NCBI GenBank assembly: GCA_036378675.1 | Contig: DASUWA010000032.1 | Coordinates: forward strand, 124,001 to 188,000 | DNA length: 64,000 nt | Source: Acidimicrobiales bacterium | GTDB lineage: Bacteria; Actinomycetota; Acidimicrobiia; Acidimicrobiales; Palsa-688 | Direction: 5' to 3' | Shown: piece after piece, positions 25,099-33,352 of the stretch | How positions within the stretch are numbered: the stretch's first letter is position 1 | Layout: each line of letters opens with the position of its first letter | Position numbers and translations under genes: made by a program | The notes under the pieces: generated by a model | Told to the model about the DNA's origin: nothing | The model's database searches: none | What the model saw: only the letters and a program-made list of their open reading frames with translations

Positions 25099-26219
25099 AG
25101 AGGCCGATCCTCGACGCGTTTGCTGAGCGAGACGAGCGTAGATACCGCCTCGGCGACGATGCCTTCGATCAGTTCGGACACGGTCGGCAGCGCGTCGATC
25201 AGCCCGGTCACCTGACCTGTCGGAAGTATCCCCGCCTCGAGTCGTCCTTCGACCATCGTCGCCCTGGTCAGCATGGGGGCGTTGGCCGCCATCGCCACTT
25301 GAGCCCAGGAGAGCTCGCTGTTTCGCTTCATCGCCAGACCCTCACGAACCAGACCGGGGAGGGAGGTGTCGGTCAGCCTGCGAAGGCGCATCGCGTTCGC
25401 CAGCGCTCGGGCCGCCGTGCCCGCCGCGCCCAGACGACCTTCCAGTCGATCGAGCAATTCGGTCCGGATAACCCGTTGGGGTGCGCCGTCGATCGCGCGT
25501 GTCACCACTGTGTCGGTCAGAGCCGCGCCGAGATAACGGGCCTTCACCTCGTCGGGGACGGTGCTCTCTTTGGTGAGAAGGAACCGCGTTCCCATGGCTA
25601 CGCCGGCAGCGCCCCAGGCAAGCGCGGCTACGAGCCCCCGCCCGTCGTGAAAACCTCCGGCGCCAAGGACGGGAATGTCCACGAGTGACGTCACCTTTGA
25701 CAGGAGCAGGCTGGTTGGTATGGGCCCGGTATGGCCCCCGCCTTCGTGTCCTTGAGCGATCATCGCGTTGACGCCGAGCGCGGCGACCTTTTCGGCGTGG
25801 CGGGGTGCGGCGATGGTCGGCATGGTCACGATCCCGGCTTCCTTCAGGCGGGAAACGATGGCAGCGTTCGGCGCCTGCGCGAAGCTCGCCACCTTCACAC
25901 CTTCCCGCACCATCAGTGACACGAACCGTTCGACCTCGGGATGGTCGGTGCGCAGGTTCACCCCGAAGGGATTATCGGTCCTCTCGCGCACCTCGTTGAT
26001 CGACCGTTCGAGTTGCGGGTAGGTCATGGTTGCCGATGCGAGGATGCCCAAACCCCCGGCAGCCGAGGTGGCTGCGGTCAGGCGCGCACCTGCCACCCAT
26101 CCCATTCCGGTCTGGACGATCGGGTAGCGGACTCCGAGCAGGTCGCACGCTGGCGTGCGCAGCGCTACCGCCGGGTCTGGCTTGGGCCCGGTGGAATCCG
26201 CCGTGTGCTCTGGGCTCAC
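25095..26219 (-). CDS. ipdC: IpdC-type flavin oxidoreductase (nitronate monooxygenase family)
   Basis: A 374-residue TIM-barrel flavoprotein of the 2-nitropropane dioxygenase/nitronate monooxygenase family. YPIVQTGMGWVAGARLTAATSAAGGLG near residues 32-58, NPFGVNLRTDHPE, and the FMN phosphate loop AQGHEGGGHTG and LGAGGFHDGRG are present. In the ring C/D pathway IpdC is a hydroxylated-HIP-CoA oxidoreductase that prepares the ring for cleavage. GTG at 26219 overlaps the Ltp stop. It is the last gene of the minus-strand ipd operon, consistent with this role. Confidence 0.85.
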   Translation of the reverse strand: MSPEHTADSTGPKPDPAVALRTPACDLLGVRYPIVQTGMGWVAGARLTAATSAAGGLGILASATMTYPQLERSINEVRERTDNPFGVNLRTDHPEVERFVSLMVREGVKVASFAQAPNAAIVSRLKEAGIVTMPTIAAPRHAEKVAALGVNAMIAQGHEGGGHTGPIPTSLLLSKVTSLVDIPVLGAGGFHDGRGLVAALAWGAAGVAMGTRFLLTKESTVPDEVKARYLGAALTDTVVTRAIDGAPQRVIRTELLDRLEGRLGAAGTAARALANAMRLRRLTDTSLPGLVREGLAMKRNSELSWAQVAMAANAPMLTRATMVEGRLEAGILPTGQVTGLIDALPTVSELIEGIVAEAVSTLVSLSKRVEDRPL

Positions 26220-27421
26220 CGCGACAGGATGACGCAGGATCCGTGGCCGAACAAACCCTGGTTGATGGTGAGGCCAACTTTTGCGTTAGCGACCTGGCGA
26301 TCACCGGCCTGGCCCCGAAGCTGCCAGGTGACCTCGCACACCTGGGCGATCGCCTGAGCCGGAACCGCCTCGCCGAAACAGGCCAACCCGCCTGAAGGAT
26401 TCACGGGGACGCGCCCTCCGATGGAGGTCACTCCTTCATGGAGCAGCTTTTCCCCCTCGCCGCGTGCGCACAACCCGATGTCCTCGTACCAATCGAGCTC
26501 GAGAGCGGTCGAAAGGTCGTACACCTCGGCCAGGGAGAGGTCCTCCGGGCCGATGCCGGATTCCTCGTAAGCTGCTGCGGCTATCGACTCCCGATAGCCG
26601 ATCGCCGGCGGTGCGACAGAGGCGGCGGAGTCTGTTGCGATATCGGGGAGGTCCACGATCGTGTTGGGAAAGGTCGGCGTGACCGTCGACACGGCTCGGA
26701 TCCGAACCGAGTCTCTGACACCGAGGCGATTTGCGAACTCGGCAGACGCAAGAACCACCGCGGCCGCTCCGTCGGACGTGGCGCAGATGTCGAGAAGCCG
26801 CAGGGGGTCTGCGACGACCGGCGAGGCCATGACGTCCTCGGCGGCCACCTCCTTGCGGTAGCGAGCGAACGGATTGTGCAAACCGTGCTTCGAGTTCTTC
26901 ACCTTCACCGCCGCGAAGTCCGCGGGGCTCGCCCCGTACAGGTCTATCCGCCGGCGGGCGTACAGGCCGAAATAGGCGGGGTTGGTGGCTCCGATCAGCC
27001 TGAACCGCAACCAGTCCGGATCGTCCCACCGGTCCCCGGCGTTGGGCGCGAGAAACCCCTTCGGCGTCGTGTCGGCTCCGATGACCAGCGCGACGTTTGA
27101 CAGCCCGGCAAGGATGCGGGTGCGGGCGGCTTCCACGGCGGCCGACCCCGACGCGCAGGCTGCGTAGCAGGTCGCGACCCTCGCCCCGTTCCAGCCGAGC
27201 GACCTGGCGATGGTCGAGCCCGCCACGTAACCGCCGTAACCGTTGCGCACGGTCTCACCGCCAGCGATGAAGTCGACGTCGGACCAATCCACCCCTGCGT
27301 CTCCGAGCGCCGCCTTGGCCGCTGCTACCGCGTAGGCGACGAACGGCTTGCCCCACTTGCCCCAGGGGTGCATACCAGCCCCGATAACCGCAACCTGGCC
27401 GGTCCCTGATCCGCCGGTCAT
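26216..27421 (-). CDS. Thiolase-fold lipid-transfer protein (Ltp type), probable aldolase
   Basis: A 401-residue SCP2-thiolase-like protein. A Cys is present at the nucleophile position in CYAACASGSAAVEAAR, but the His of the NEAF/HDxF loop is replaced by Tyr in AEVYDLSTALEL, and the GHP motif is replaced by GLACFGEAVPAQAIAQ. This is the pattern of Ltp2-like steroid retro-aldolases, which work with a DUF35 partner and use Tyr residues, rather than a true thiolase. Its gene overlaps the DUF35 gene by ATGA, supporting a complex. The ATG at 27421 is used. Substrate unknown; it is not normally part of the ring C/D gene set as I recall it. Confidence 0.75.
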   Translation of the reverse strand: MTGGSGTGQVAVIGAGMHPWGKWGKPFVAYAVAAAKAALGDAGVDWSDVDFIAGGETVRNGYGGYVAGSTIARSLGWNGARVATCYAACASGSAAVEAARTRILAGLSNVALVIGADTTPKGFLAPNAGDRWDDPDWLRFRLIGATNPAYFGLYARRRIDLYGASPADFAAVKVKNSKHGLHNPFARYRKEVAAEDVMASPVVADPLRLLDICATSDGAAAVVLASAEFANRLGVRDSVRIRAVSTVTPTFPNTIVDLPDIATDSAASVAPPAIGYRESIAAAAYEESGIGPEDLSLAEVYDLSTALELDWYEDIGLCARGEGEKLLHEGVTSIGGRVPVNPSGGLACFGEAVPAQAIAQVCEVTWQLRGQAGDRQVANAKVGLTINQGLFGHGSCVILSR

Positions 27422-27867
27422 TGATCGACCTCCTCCCCGAGCGGGCGCCACCGCCACACCAGCTTGGCGGCTTCACCATCGGACTCGAGTGGTTCGACGA
27501 CCAGCTCGACACGAGTTCCGACAGAGAGGTCTCCGACTCCGTAACCGTCGGCGACTTGGCCGAGAATGATCATGCGTTCCTTTTCCAGTTCGACGGCCGC
27601 GATGGCGAATGGCTCGTAGGGATCGGTCCGCGGAAGGTACGGCGCCGGCGGCTGGTACTGCGCGTCGGTGTAGCTCCACACTGTGCCGTTCCTGGAGAGC
27701 GGAACGGTCTCAAGATCGTCGCAACCGCACCGAGGATTCGGGCACCACTGCCCGGTGGGCGGGAACATGTAGGTCCCGCAGGCGGGGCAACGCCGCCCGA
27801 GCAGCGCCGGAGGTTCGACGGTGAACCACCCTTCTATGACCGGGACCCGGCCTTGCGCCAATTCCAT
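27418..27867 (-). CDS. DUF35 OB-fold protein with zinc ribbon
   Basis: A 149-residue DUF35 protein: a rubredoxin-like zinc ribbon in RRCPACGTYMFPPTGQWCPN followed by another Cys pair, then an OB-fold with GTVWSYTDAQYQPPAPY and FAIAAVELEKERMIILGQVA. Such proteins form obligate complexes with Ltp-type aldolases or thiolases. The ATG at 27867 is used; a TTG 12 bp upstream, inside a tandem repeat, is also possible. It overlaps the Ltp gene start. Confidence 0.85.
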   Translation of the reverse strand: MELAQGRVPVIEGWFTVEPPALLGRRCPACGTYMFPPTGQWCPNPRCGCDDLETVPLSRNGTVWSYTDAQYQPPAPYLPRTDPYEPFAIAAVELEKERMIILGQVADGYGVGDLSVGTRVELVVEPLESDGEAAKLVWRWRPLGEEVDQ

Positions 27868-27876
27868 GTGCCCACT

Positions 27877-27915
27877 CAATGTGCCAGCCTCGCTTCCAAT
27901 GTCCAGCCTCGCTTC
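27877..27915. repeat. 19/20-bp tandem duplication between ipdB and the DUF35 gene
   Basis: On the plus strand CAATGTGCCAGCCTCGCTTC (27877-27896) is followed by CAATGTCCAGCCTCGCTTC (27897-27915), differing by one base deletion. It starts three bases past the ipdB stop and ends at a possible TTG start of the DUF35 gene. Confidence 0.95.
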
Positions 27916-27918
27916 GGA

Positions 27919-28713
27919 CTAGTCGGGGATCTCGGACGTTCGCAGGCCGTCCGGGTCGATCACGTCGCGGATGAGCGTCAGTTCGGCGTCGGTCGGGAGC
28001 CTCGACTCGGCCACCTGGGGAGCCAGCGCCAACTCGAACCCTGTCGCCGCCACCACGTCCTCGACGGCGACCCCGGGGTGAACGCTGACCAGTCGCATGC
28101 GGTGGTCCGGGCCTTTGAAGTCCAGGACGGCGAGGTTGGTTACCACCTTCCGCAGGTCGAAGTACTCAACGGCAGCGCCGCCGGCCTCGGCGGCCCGCTT
28201 CCACCCGACGCCCGTGACCACATCGACCGACTCGACGAACACCCGGGGGGAGTGGTTCGCGACCCAGTAGCTGGTGGCGTGGTTGACGGTGTTGCCGGGC
28301 GCCCCGCGAAAACCGATCAGCTGGGTTTTCGGCACCCGGTAGTCCGAACCGATTGCGGCGAAGTTCTGGTTGCCCCAGGGGTCGATCTGGGTTGCACCCA
28401 TCACGACGTGCCGGCGCCCGGACCAGACCACGTCGAACATCGAGCGGTAGGGGTTGTAGTACTCGACAACCTTCCCGTTCGGCCAGGCGAAGGCCTCGTC
28501 GCCGGCGACCAGGGCCGCCTCCCCGTCGGTCACCATCAGGTCCGGTTCGAAGCTAGCCCTGGCGAGACGGCCGGCGATCATCGGGATCGTTCCGATCGGG
28601 TTGGCGACTATCTCCCCGTCGCCGCGGAAGCACTCGGCGAGGGCTACCACACAGATCTCCGCACGGGTGGCCGTGCTTGAAGGGTCAGCGCTTTTATGGG
28701 CAGTCTCGCTCAC
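27919..28713 (-). CDS. ipdB: Cochleate-CoA hydrolase beta subunit (IpdB)
   Basis: A 264-residue class I CoA-transferase-fold beta subunit. EICVVALAECFRGDGEIVANPIGTIP near residues 20-45, VTDGEAALVAGDEAFAWPNG, MGATQIDPWGNQNFAAIGSDY and GAPGNTVNHATSYWVANHS match the IpdB group. IpdA and IpdB form a ring hydrolase that opens the last steroid ring of COCHEA-CoA. GTG at 28713 overlaps the ipdA stop. The pair lies between echA20 and the DUF35/Ltp genes. Confidence 0.9.
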   Translation of the reverse strand: MSETAHKSADPSSTATRAEICVVALAECFRGDGEIVANPIGTIPMIAGRLARASFEPDLMVTDGEAALVAGDEAFAWPNGKVVEYYNPYRSMFDVVWSGRRHVVMGATQIDPWGNQNFAAIGSDYRVPKTQLIGFRGAPGNTVNHATSYWVANHSPRVFVESVDVVTGVGWKRAAEAGGAAVEYFDLRKVVTNLAVLDFKGPDHRMRLVSVHPGVAVEDVVAATGFELALAPQVAESRLPTDAELTLIRDVIDPDGLRTSEIPD

Positions 28714-29567
28714 CGGCGCTCACGCACCTTGGCCTGAAACTCGTCTTCGGTCACGTCGATCCAATCTCTGCGGAACTCGGTCCACGCTTCCAACGACTTG
28801 GCCGACGCCGCGTACTCCTTCTGAAGGCCCTCGTCGCGCTCGTAGTCGGGCACGCAAGACGTGAACAGCGCACCTCCGCTCCGCTCGACGATGCCGTCGA
28901 CCATCAATCGGGCTATACGCAGCCGCAACTCGGTACCGGCCTCGCGTTCGAGCTGCTCGGTCGGCACCACCCGCTCGACGGAGATGAACCGTCGGGTTGA
29001 CGCCGCACGCAGGTAGAGGTCGTCGAAGTAGAGGTCCGGGCCCAGGAAGGTGGCATTCCCCCGTTCGTCGGCGCGGTTCAAATGGCAGATCGCGGCGTCC
29101 AGTTTCAGAGGCGGCACCGCGATGAGCTGCTCGCCGTCAGCGAAAGGCGACCGGACCGTCGACAGCATCGGGTTCAGTGCAGGCAGATCGCTTCCGAGGC
29201 CAACCCTGGTGGGGAGGAACGGAACCCGCCATGCAGCAGCCTGCAGGCCGAGCAGGAACATGCCTTCGTCCCACGGGATGTCCTCAATCGAACCCGCCTG
29301 CCGGGCCGCCCGGAAGTGCGGCTCGAGGGGTATCGAGTCGAGCGACACGAAGGGGTAGAGCGCCTTCGCCACCTTGCCCGCTGCGCAGAGCAGGCCCAGG
29401 TCCGGCCCGGCGAAGCTGACGATGGTCAGATCCTTGAGATCACTGCGCGCGATGGCCCGCACGATCGACATCGGCTTGCGGCGGCTTCCCCAGCCGCCGA
29501 TGCCGATCGTCATCCCGTCCGCCAGTTGCGCTACGACCTGCTCCTCGGACAGAAGCTTCGATGTCAT
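28710..29567 (-). CDS. ipdA: Cochleate-CoA hydrolase alpha subunit (IpdA)
   Basis: A 285-residue alpha subunit of the CoA-transferase fold. LADGMTIGIGGWGSRRKPMSIVRAI near residues 15-40, LTIVSFAGPDLGLL, PLEPHFRAARQAG, VPFLPTRVGLGSDL and AICHLNRADERGNATFLGPDLYFDD are the expected blocks. It works with IpdB to hydrolyse the ring C carbon-carbon bond of COCHEA-CoA. The ATG at 29567 overlaps the echA20 stop as ATGA; the frame is open farther upstream but lies in echA20. Confidence 0.9.
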   Translation of the reverse strand: MTSKLLSEEQVVAQLADGMTIGIGGWGSRRKPMSIVRAIARSDLKDLTIVSFAGPDLGLLCAAGKVAKALYPFVSLDSIPLEPHFRAARQAGSIEDIPWDEGMFLLGLQAAAWRVPFLPTRVGLGSDLPALNPMLSTVRSPFADGEQLIAVPPLKLDAAICHLNRADERGNATFLGPDLYFDDLYLRAASTRRFISVERVVPTEQLEREAGTELRLRIARLMVDGIVERSGGALFTSCVPDYERDEGLQKEYAASAKSLEAWTEFRRDWIDVTEDEFQAKVRERR

Positions 29568-30325
29568 CGCGAGGTGTCCGTTTCCCGCTTGGCTACGAAG
29601 GCGTCGCGATGCTCGTCGGCGACGCCGGACAGATTCAGCTCGAAAGTGAAGCCCTGCTCGTAGCGGTACGACCGCTTGACGTCCCACAGGTCTATGCCGT
29701 TGAGCGATTCCTTGGCTGCGCGGATCACCGCCGGCGACTTCTCGGCGATCGCTCCGGCCAGCTCGCGAGCCGAGTCGAGCAGGGCTTCTCGCGACGTCAC
29801 CTTCCACACCGTCCCGTAGGACAGCAGCTCACCGGCCGTCACTGTCGTCGAGGTGTAGACCATCGCCCTCATCTGGTGTTGGGGGACCAGCCGGCTGAGG
29901 TGGGTGGCGGCTCCGAGCGCGCCCCGGTCCACCTCGGGTAGCCCGAAATACGCGTCGTCCGAGGCGACGATGACGTCGGCGTTTCCGACCAGGCCGATCC
30001 CTCCGCCGAGGCAGAATCCATGCACCGCCGCGATGACCGGTACCGCGCAGTCGTACACCGCGGCGAAGGCGGCGAAGCACCCGCGGTTTGCACCGATGAG
30101 AGCGTCGAAGCCCTCTTTCTCCTGCATCTCCTTGATGTCCACCCCGGCGTTGAAACCCCGTCCTTCCGCGCGGAGGATGACCACCCGTGTCTCGGTGTTT
30201 CTGCCCAGAGCGTTCACCTGATCGGCGAGGGAGAACCAGTCCTCGACTCGCAGCGCGTTGACCGGCGGGCAGTCCATCACTACTTCGGCGACACCTCCGT
30301 CGGTCAGTTCCGATGTGACAGGCAA
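29564..30325 (-). CDS. echA20: Crotonase-family ring D hydrolase (EchA20)
   Basis: A 253-residue crotonase-fold protein: GVAEVVMDCPPVNALRVEDW, EGRGFNAGVDIKEMQ (oxyanion loop, near residue 60), AVHGFCLGGGIGLVGNADVIVAS, and DAYFGLPEVDRGALGAATHLSRL. Position directly upstream of ipdA-ipdB and these segments fit EchA20, which opens ring D in the HIP pathway. The start is TTG at 30325, with AGGAAGG seven bases upstream. It follows the TetR gene after 27 bp, so the regulator leads the operon. Confidence 0.87.
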   Translation of the reverse strand: MPVTSELTDGGVAEVVMDCPPVNALRVEDWFSLADQVNALGRNTETRVVILRAEGRGFNAGVDIKEMQEKEGFDALIGANRGCFAAFAAVYDCAVPVIAAVHGFCLGGGIGLVGNADVIVASDDAYFGLPEVDRGALGAATHLSRLVPQHQMRAMVYTSTTVTAGELLSYGTVWKVTSREALLDSARELAGAIAEKSPAVIRAAKESLNGIDLWDVKRSYRYEQGFTFELNLSGVADEHRDAFVAKRETDTSR

Positions 30326-30352
30326 ACGTCGTCCTTCCTGAAGAGAACTAAG

Positions 30353-31006
30353 TCAGGCCAGAACTGCTGCCCGGATCGCTTCGGCCGGCAGCCGCTCCGA
30401 GAATTCGAAAATCAACCACACCGAGCGACCGATCCGGTCGTAAACATCGGCGATCGACTGGGCGCCGACCACCCACTGCCGGAGCTGGAGATCGAAAACC
30501 GATGTCGCCACCCGGACGAGCTCCTGCGTCAGATCCTCGGGGAGACCGCGCACGGCCTCCACGTAGATGTCGGTGTTGTGCGCCATGTTCCGGGCGAAGA
30601 TCTCCCGGGTGAACGGGTCCTCCGACGACTCGAGCGTCATCACGACCCGGGCCAGCTGGGGCCAGCTCTGGAAGGCCCGCATCGAACGATGCAGAACGTC
30701 GGTGAGACGCTCGGCGTTGGTCGCTCCTTTCAGCGGGCGTCGTTCGACGCTGGTGCGAAGCTGGCGCGCCCACGACGCGAGAACCTCCGCGAAGAGGTGG
30801 TCCTTCGACTGGAAGTACCGGTACACGGTCCCCAGCGCGACACCTGCCTCGGCCGCCACGTCCTTCATCTGGATCTGGCTGTGGTCCTGGGTTCGCAGCA
30901 GCGAAAGGCCAGCTTCGACGATGCGGTCCCTTCGCTCTCGCTGTGATTCCGAGAGGGACTCTGGCAGGGGAGGGGCGCTTACCCGCGGCGCGGATCGCTT
31001 CGGCAC
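30353..31006 (-). CDS. TetR-family regulator of the ipd operon (KstR/KstR2-like)
   Basis: A 217-residue TetR protein. The HTH is DHSQIQMKDVAAEAGVALGTVYRYFQSKD near residues 40-70, and the ligand domain has FQSWPQLARVVMTLESSEDPF and VFDLQLRQWVVGAQSIADVYDRI, a KstR-like C-terminal pattern. It is the first gene of the echA20-ipdA-ipdB-DUF35-Ltp-ipdC transcript, so it probably represses itself and this operon, as KstR2 does for the ring C/D genes in mycobacteria. The start is GTG at 31006. The upstream region has three direct repeats of TCCAGTC. Confidence 0.82.
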   Translation of the reverse strand: MPKRSAPRVSAPPLPESLSESQRERRDRIVEAGLSLLRTQDHSQIQMKDVAAEAGVALGTVYRYFQSKDHLFAEVLASWARQLRTSVERRPLKGATNAERLTDVLHRSMRAFQSWPQLARVVMTLESSEDPFTREIFARNMAHNTDIYVEAVRGLPEDLTQELVRVATSVFDLQLRQWVVGAQSIADVYDRIGRSVWLIFEFSERLPAEAIRAAVLA

Positions 31007-31027
31007 GGAGGGACTCTCGCCAGCCTT

Positions 31028-31074
31028 TCCAGTCTCAGGGTCCAGTCGTAGGGCTCGTGGGGATCCAGTCTCAG
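31028..31074. promoter_or_regulatory. Three direct repeats in the divergent TetR/fadD region
   Basis: TCCAGTCTCAG at 31028-31038 and 31064-31074, with a diverged copy TCCAGTCGTAG at 31041-31051. They lie just upstream of the TetR start and before the plus-strand promoter. They may be a regulator-binding cluster. Confidence 0.4.
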
Positions 31075-31102
31075 AGGCCTGCCGGAGGATGGGACCGGCT
31101 CT

Positions 31103-31131
31103 TTGACTTGAGTGAAAGCTGATTCTAGCCT
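31103..31131 (+). promoter_or_regulatory. Sigma-70-type promoter for the fadD/echA19 genes
   Basis: TTGACT (31103-31108) and TAGCCT (31126-31131) are separated by 17 bp. The -35 matches five of six consensus bases. It lies about 47 bp upstream of the acyl-CoA synthetase start on the plus strand. Confidence 0.55.
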
Positions 31132-31178
31132 ACCGGGACCCGGGTCGGCGAAGGCGCAGGCACAGCGGAGGGATGTTG

Positions 31179-32912
31179 ATGGCCAACAGAGGAGGGGAGG
31201 CGGCGGCGCTCCGCTGGGAGGAGGACCGCCTGCTTCCCCGCCCGACCCGCACCGCGTTGACCGGGGCCGGTGCGCCATTCGAGATGCGCCCGGAGAACGT
31301 TCTCGGGGCGACGATGCCCGTGTTCGCGCAACGGTTCCGAACCGCCCCCGAGATGCTCGCCTCGGCAGCCGAACGGCTCGGCGATCAACCGTTTCTGATC
31401 TTTCCGGACCGGACCTACACCTACCGGAGCATTCACGATCCGATCGCCGCCATGGCCGGGGCGCTCCGAGACGGCTTCGGCATAGAACCGGGCGACAGGG
31501 TCGGCATCGTGGCGGCGAACATCCCTGGTCATGCAGTGACCGCATGGGCGGCCATCGCGATAGGCGCGGTCGTCGTTGAGCTCAACGGATGGTGGACCGG
31601 GCCCGAGCTTCTTCACGGGATCGGGCTGGCCCGGCCCAAGGTGCTGTTCGGAGACCGGCGAAGGCTCGAGCGACTGCCGGCTGGCTCGGTGGACGTACCG
31701 GTTGTCTGCTTCGAGGACGACTTCGACCGGTTGAGGGCGAAGTGGGACGGCAGCCCGCGGCCGAGCGGCACAACTGGCGAGGACGACCCCCTCTGCATCC
31801 TCTTCACCAGCGGAACAACCGGGAGATCGAAAGGAGCGGTGCTGAGCCACCGCTGTCACGTCAACATGATGCAGCAGGCCGCTCTCCAAGGCGCCGTCGG
31901 GTTGTCGCTGGAACCGCCTTCTAGCCAGGCGGAGGCACCTTCGGGTCCGCAGATCTCGCTTGGCGTCTCGCCCATGTTCCACATCTCGGGCTTCTCCGTG
32001 GCGCTGATCGGCGGCCCCTACATCGGGTCGACGATCGCCTATCCGCCGCCGGGGCGTTGGGATCCCGAGGTCCATCTCGAGATGACCGAGAGGTTCAAGG
32101 CCTCCGCCTGGTCGATCGTGCCCACCCAGCTCTGGCGGCTGCTCGAGCATCCAAGGATCGACGAGTTCGATCTCTCCTCGCTCCGGAGAGTTGGAGGAGG
32201 GGGATCGACCTTCCAGCCGGAGTTGTGGCGCAAGGTGAGGGAGAAGCTTCCGCAGGTGAGCCGGATGGCCACCGGCTATGGCATGACCGAGACTTGCGGC
32301 GCCGGAACCCACCAGGACGGCCGCGCCGCGGTCAAGCACCCCGACGCAGTAGGCGCGCCGGTGCCGGGCTACGAGATCTGTATCCGGGGGGTCGACGGGG
32401 ACCTCCTCTCCGCCGGCGAGATCGGCCAGATCCACTTGCGCGGCCCGAGCAACTTCCTTGGCTACTGGGACAATGTGGAAGCGACCGAAGCCGCGTTGGA
32501 CTCTGATCGCTGGTACCGGACCGGTGAGCTCGGCCGGATCGAGCACGGGCTTCTGTTCCTCGAGGGTCGCGGGACCGACCTGATCATCCGAGGTGGCGAA
32601 AACGTCTACCCGATCGAGATCGAGAACCGCCTGATCGAGCATCCGGGTATCGCCGAGGCGATTGTCATCGGAGTTCCGGACCGGGTGCTCGGCGAGGAAG
32701 TGAAAGCGGTCGTAGTCCCTCAACCGGGCGCGCTGATCGACCTCGACGGCATCCAGGCTTGGGTCGGGGAGACGCTCGCCAAGTACAAAGTGCCGACCCA
32801 GCTCGACGTCCGATCGGAATTGCCCCACAACGCGGCCGGAAAAGTACTGAAACAGTTACTGAAGACAGACCCGAACCGAGTCGCGTCCCAAATCACATTC
32901 CAGGAGGAGTGA
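31179..32912 (+). CDS. Acyl-CoA synthetase (FadD family)
   Basis: A 577-residue AMP-forming ligase. FTSGTTGRSKGAVLSH near residue 212, MATGYGMTETCGAG, WYRTGELGRIEHGLLFLEGRGTDLIIRGGENVYPIEIENRL and PHNAAGKVLKQLL are the standard motifs. An extra 30-40 residue N-terminal segment is present. I use the ATG at 31179: GGAGGG lies six bases upstream, whereas the ATG at 31173 directly abuts it. It is followed by a SnoaL-like gene and echA19, so it likely activates a steroid side-chain acid. It could be the FadD17 equivalent; not certain. Confidence 0.85.
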   Translation: MANRGGEAAALRWEEDRLLPRPTRTALTGAGAPFEMRPENVLGATMPVFAQRFRTAPEMLASAAERLGDQPFLIFPDRTYTYRSIHDPIAAMAGALRDGFGIEPGDRVGIVAANIPGHAVTAWAAIAIGAVVVELNGWWTGPELLHGIGLARPKVLFGDRRRLERLPAGSVDVPVVCFEDDFDRLRAKWDGSPRPSGTTGEDDPLCILFTSGTTGRSKGAVLSHRCHVNMMQQAALQGAVGLSLEPPSSQAEAPSGPQISLGVSPMFHISGFSVALIGGPYIGSTIAYPPPGRWDPEVHLEMTERFKASAWSIVPTQLWRLLEHPRIDEFDLSSLRRVGGGGSTFQPELWRKVREKLPQVSRMATGYGMTETCGAGTHQDGRAAVKHPDAVGAPVPGYEICIRGVDGDLLSAGEIGQIHLRGPSNFLGYWDNVEATEAALDSDRWYRTGELGRIEHGLLFLEGRGTDLIIRGGENVYPIEIENRLIEHPGIAEAIVIGVPDRVLGEEVKAVVVPQPGALIDLDGIQAWVGETLAKYKVPTQLDVRSELPHNAAGKVLKQLLKTDPNRVASQITFQEE

Positions 32913-32914
32913 CC

Positions 32915-33352
32915 TTGCTCGACCTTCAGGAGATGTCCGACCGCATCGAGATCCAGGATCTTCTCGCTCGCTACACCGACGCAATCGATCGCCGCGACTG
33001 GGATGCTCTCGACCGCGTCTTCACCGAGGATGCTCGAATCGACTACACCGCAGTCGGAGGAGCCGCGGGGAATCTCCCCGAGATCAAAAAGTTCCTCGAC
33101 GACAGCTTCAAGCTGTTCGCGTCCTCGCAGCATCTGATCGGCTCCAGCGTCGTCGACATCGCCGGAGACGAGGCGACCGCGCGCACCATCTGCCACAACC
33201 CGATGGTGTTCAAAGGGGGCAACGACCCGCAGTTGCTCGTTTGCGGGATCTGGTACCGAGACCGGCTGGTCCGGACCCCGCAGGGCTGGCGTATTGCAGA
33301 GCGCGTTGAAGAGAGTTCCTACATGAAGGAGATACCCGCGTGGAACAAGTGA
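32915..33352 (+). CDS. SnoaL-like (NTF2-fold) protein
   Basis: A 145-residue protein. [34 protein letters not shown]-type opening helix and acidic turn, [15 protein letters not shown] and [15 protein letters not shown] are the SnoaL_4 pattern, as in the scytalone dehydratase-like family. TTG at 32915 has AGGAGGA at ideal spacing; a GTG six bases earlier abuts it. It is coupled to both neighbours and overlaps echA19 by 13 bp. Role in side-chain degradation unknown. Confidence 0.75.
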   Translation: MLDLQEMSDRIEIQDLLARYTDAIDRRDWDALDRVFTEDARIDYTAVGGAAGNLPEIKKFLDDSFKLFASSQHLIGSSVVDIAGDEATARTICHNPMVFKGGNDPQLLVCGIWYRDRLVRTPQGWRIAERVEESSYMKEIPAWNK

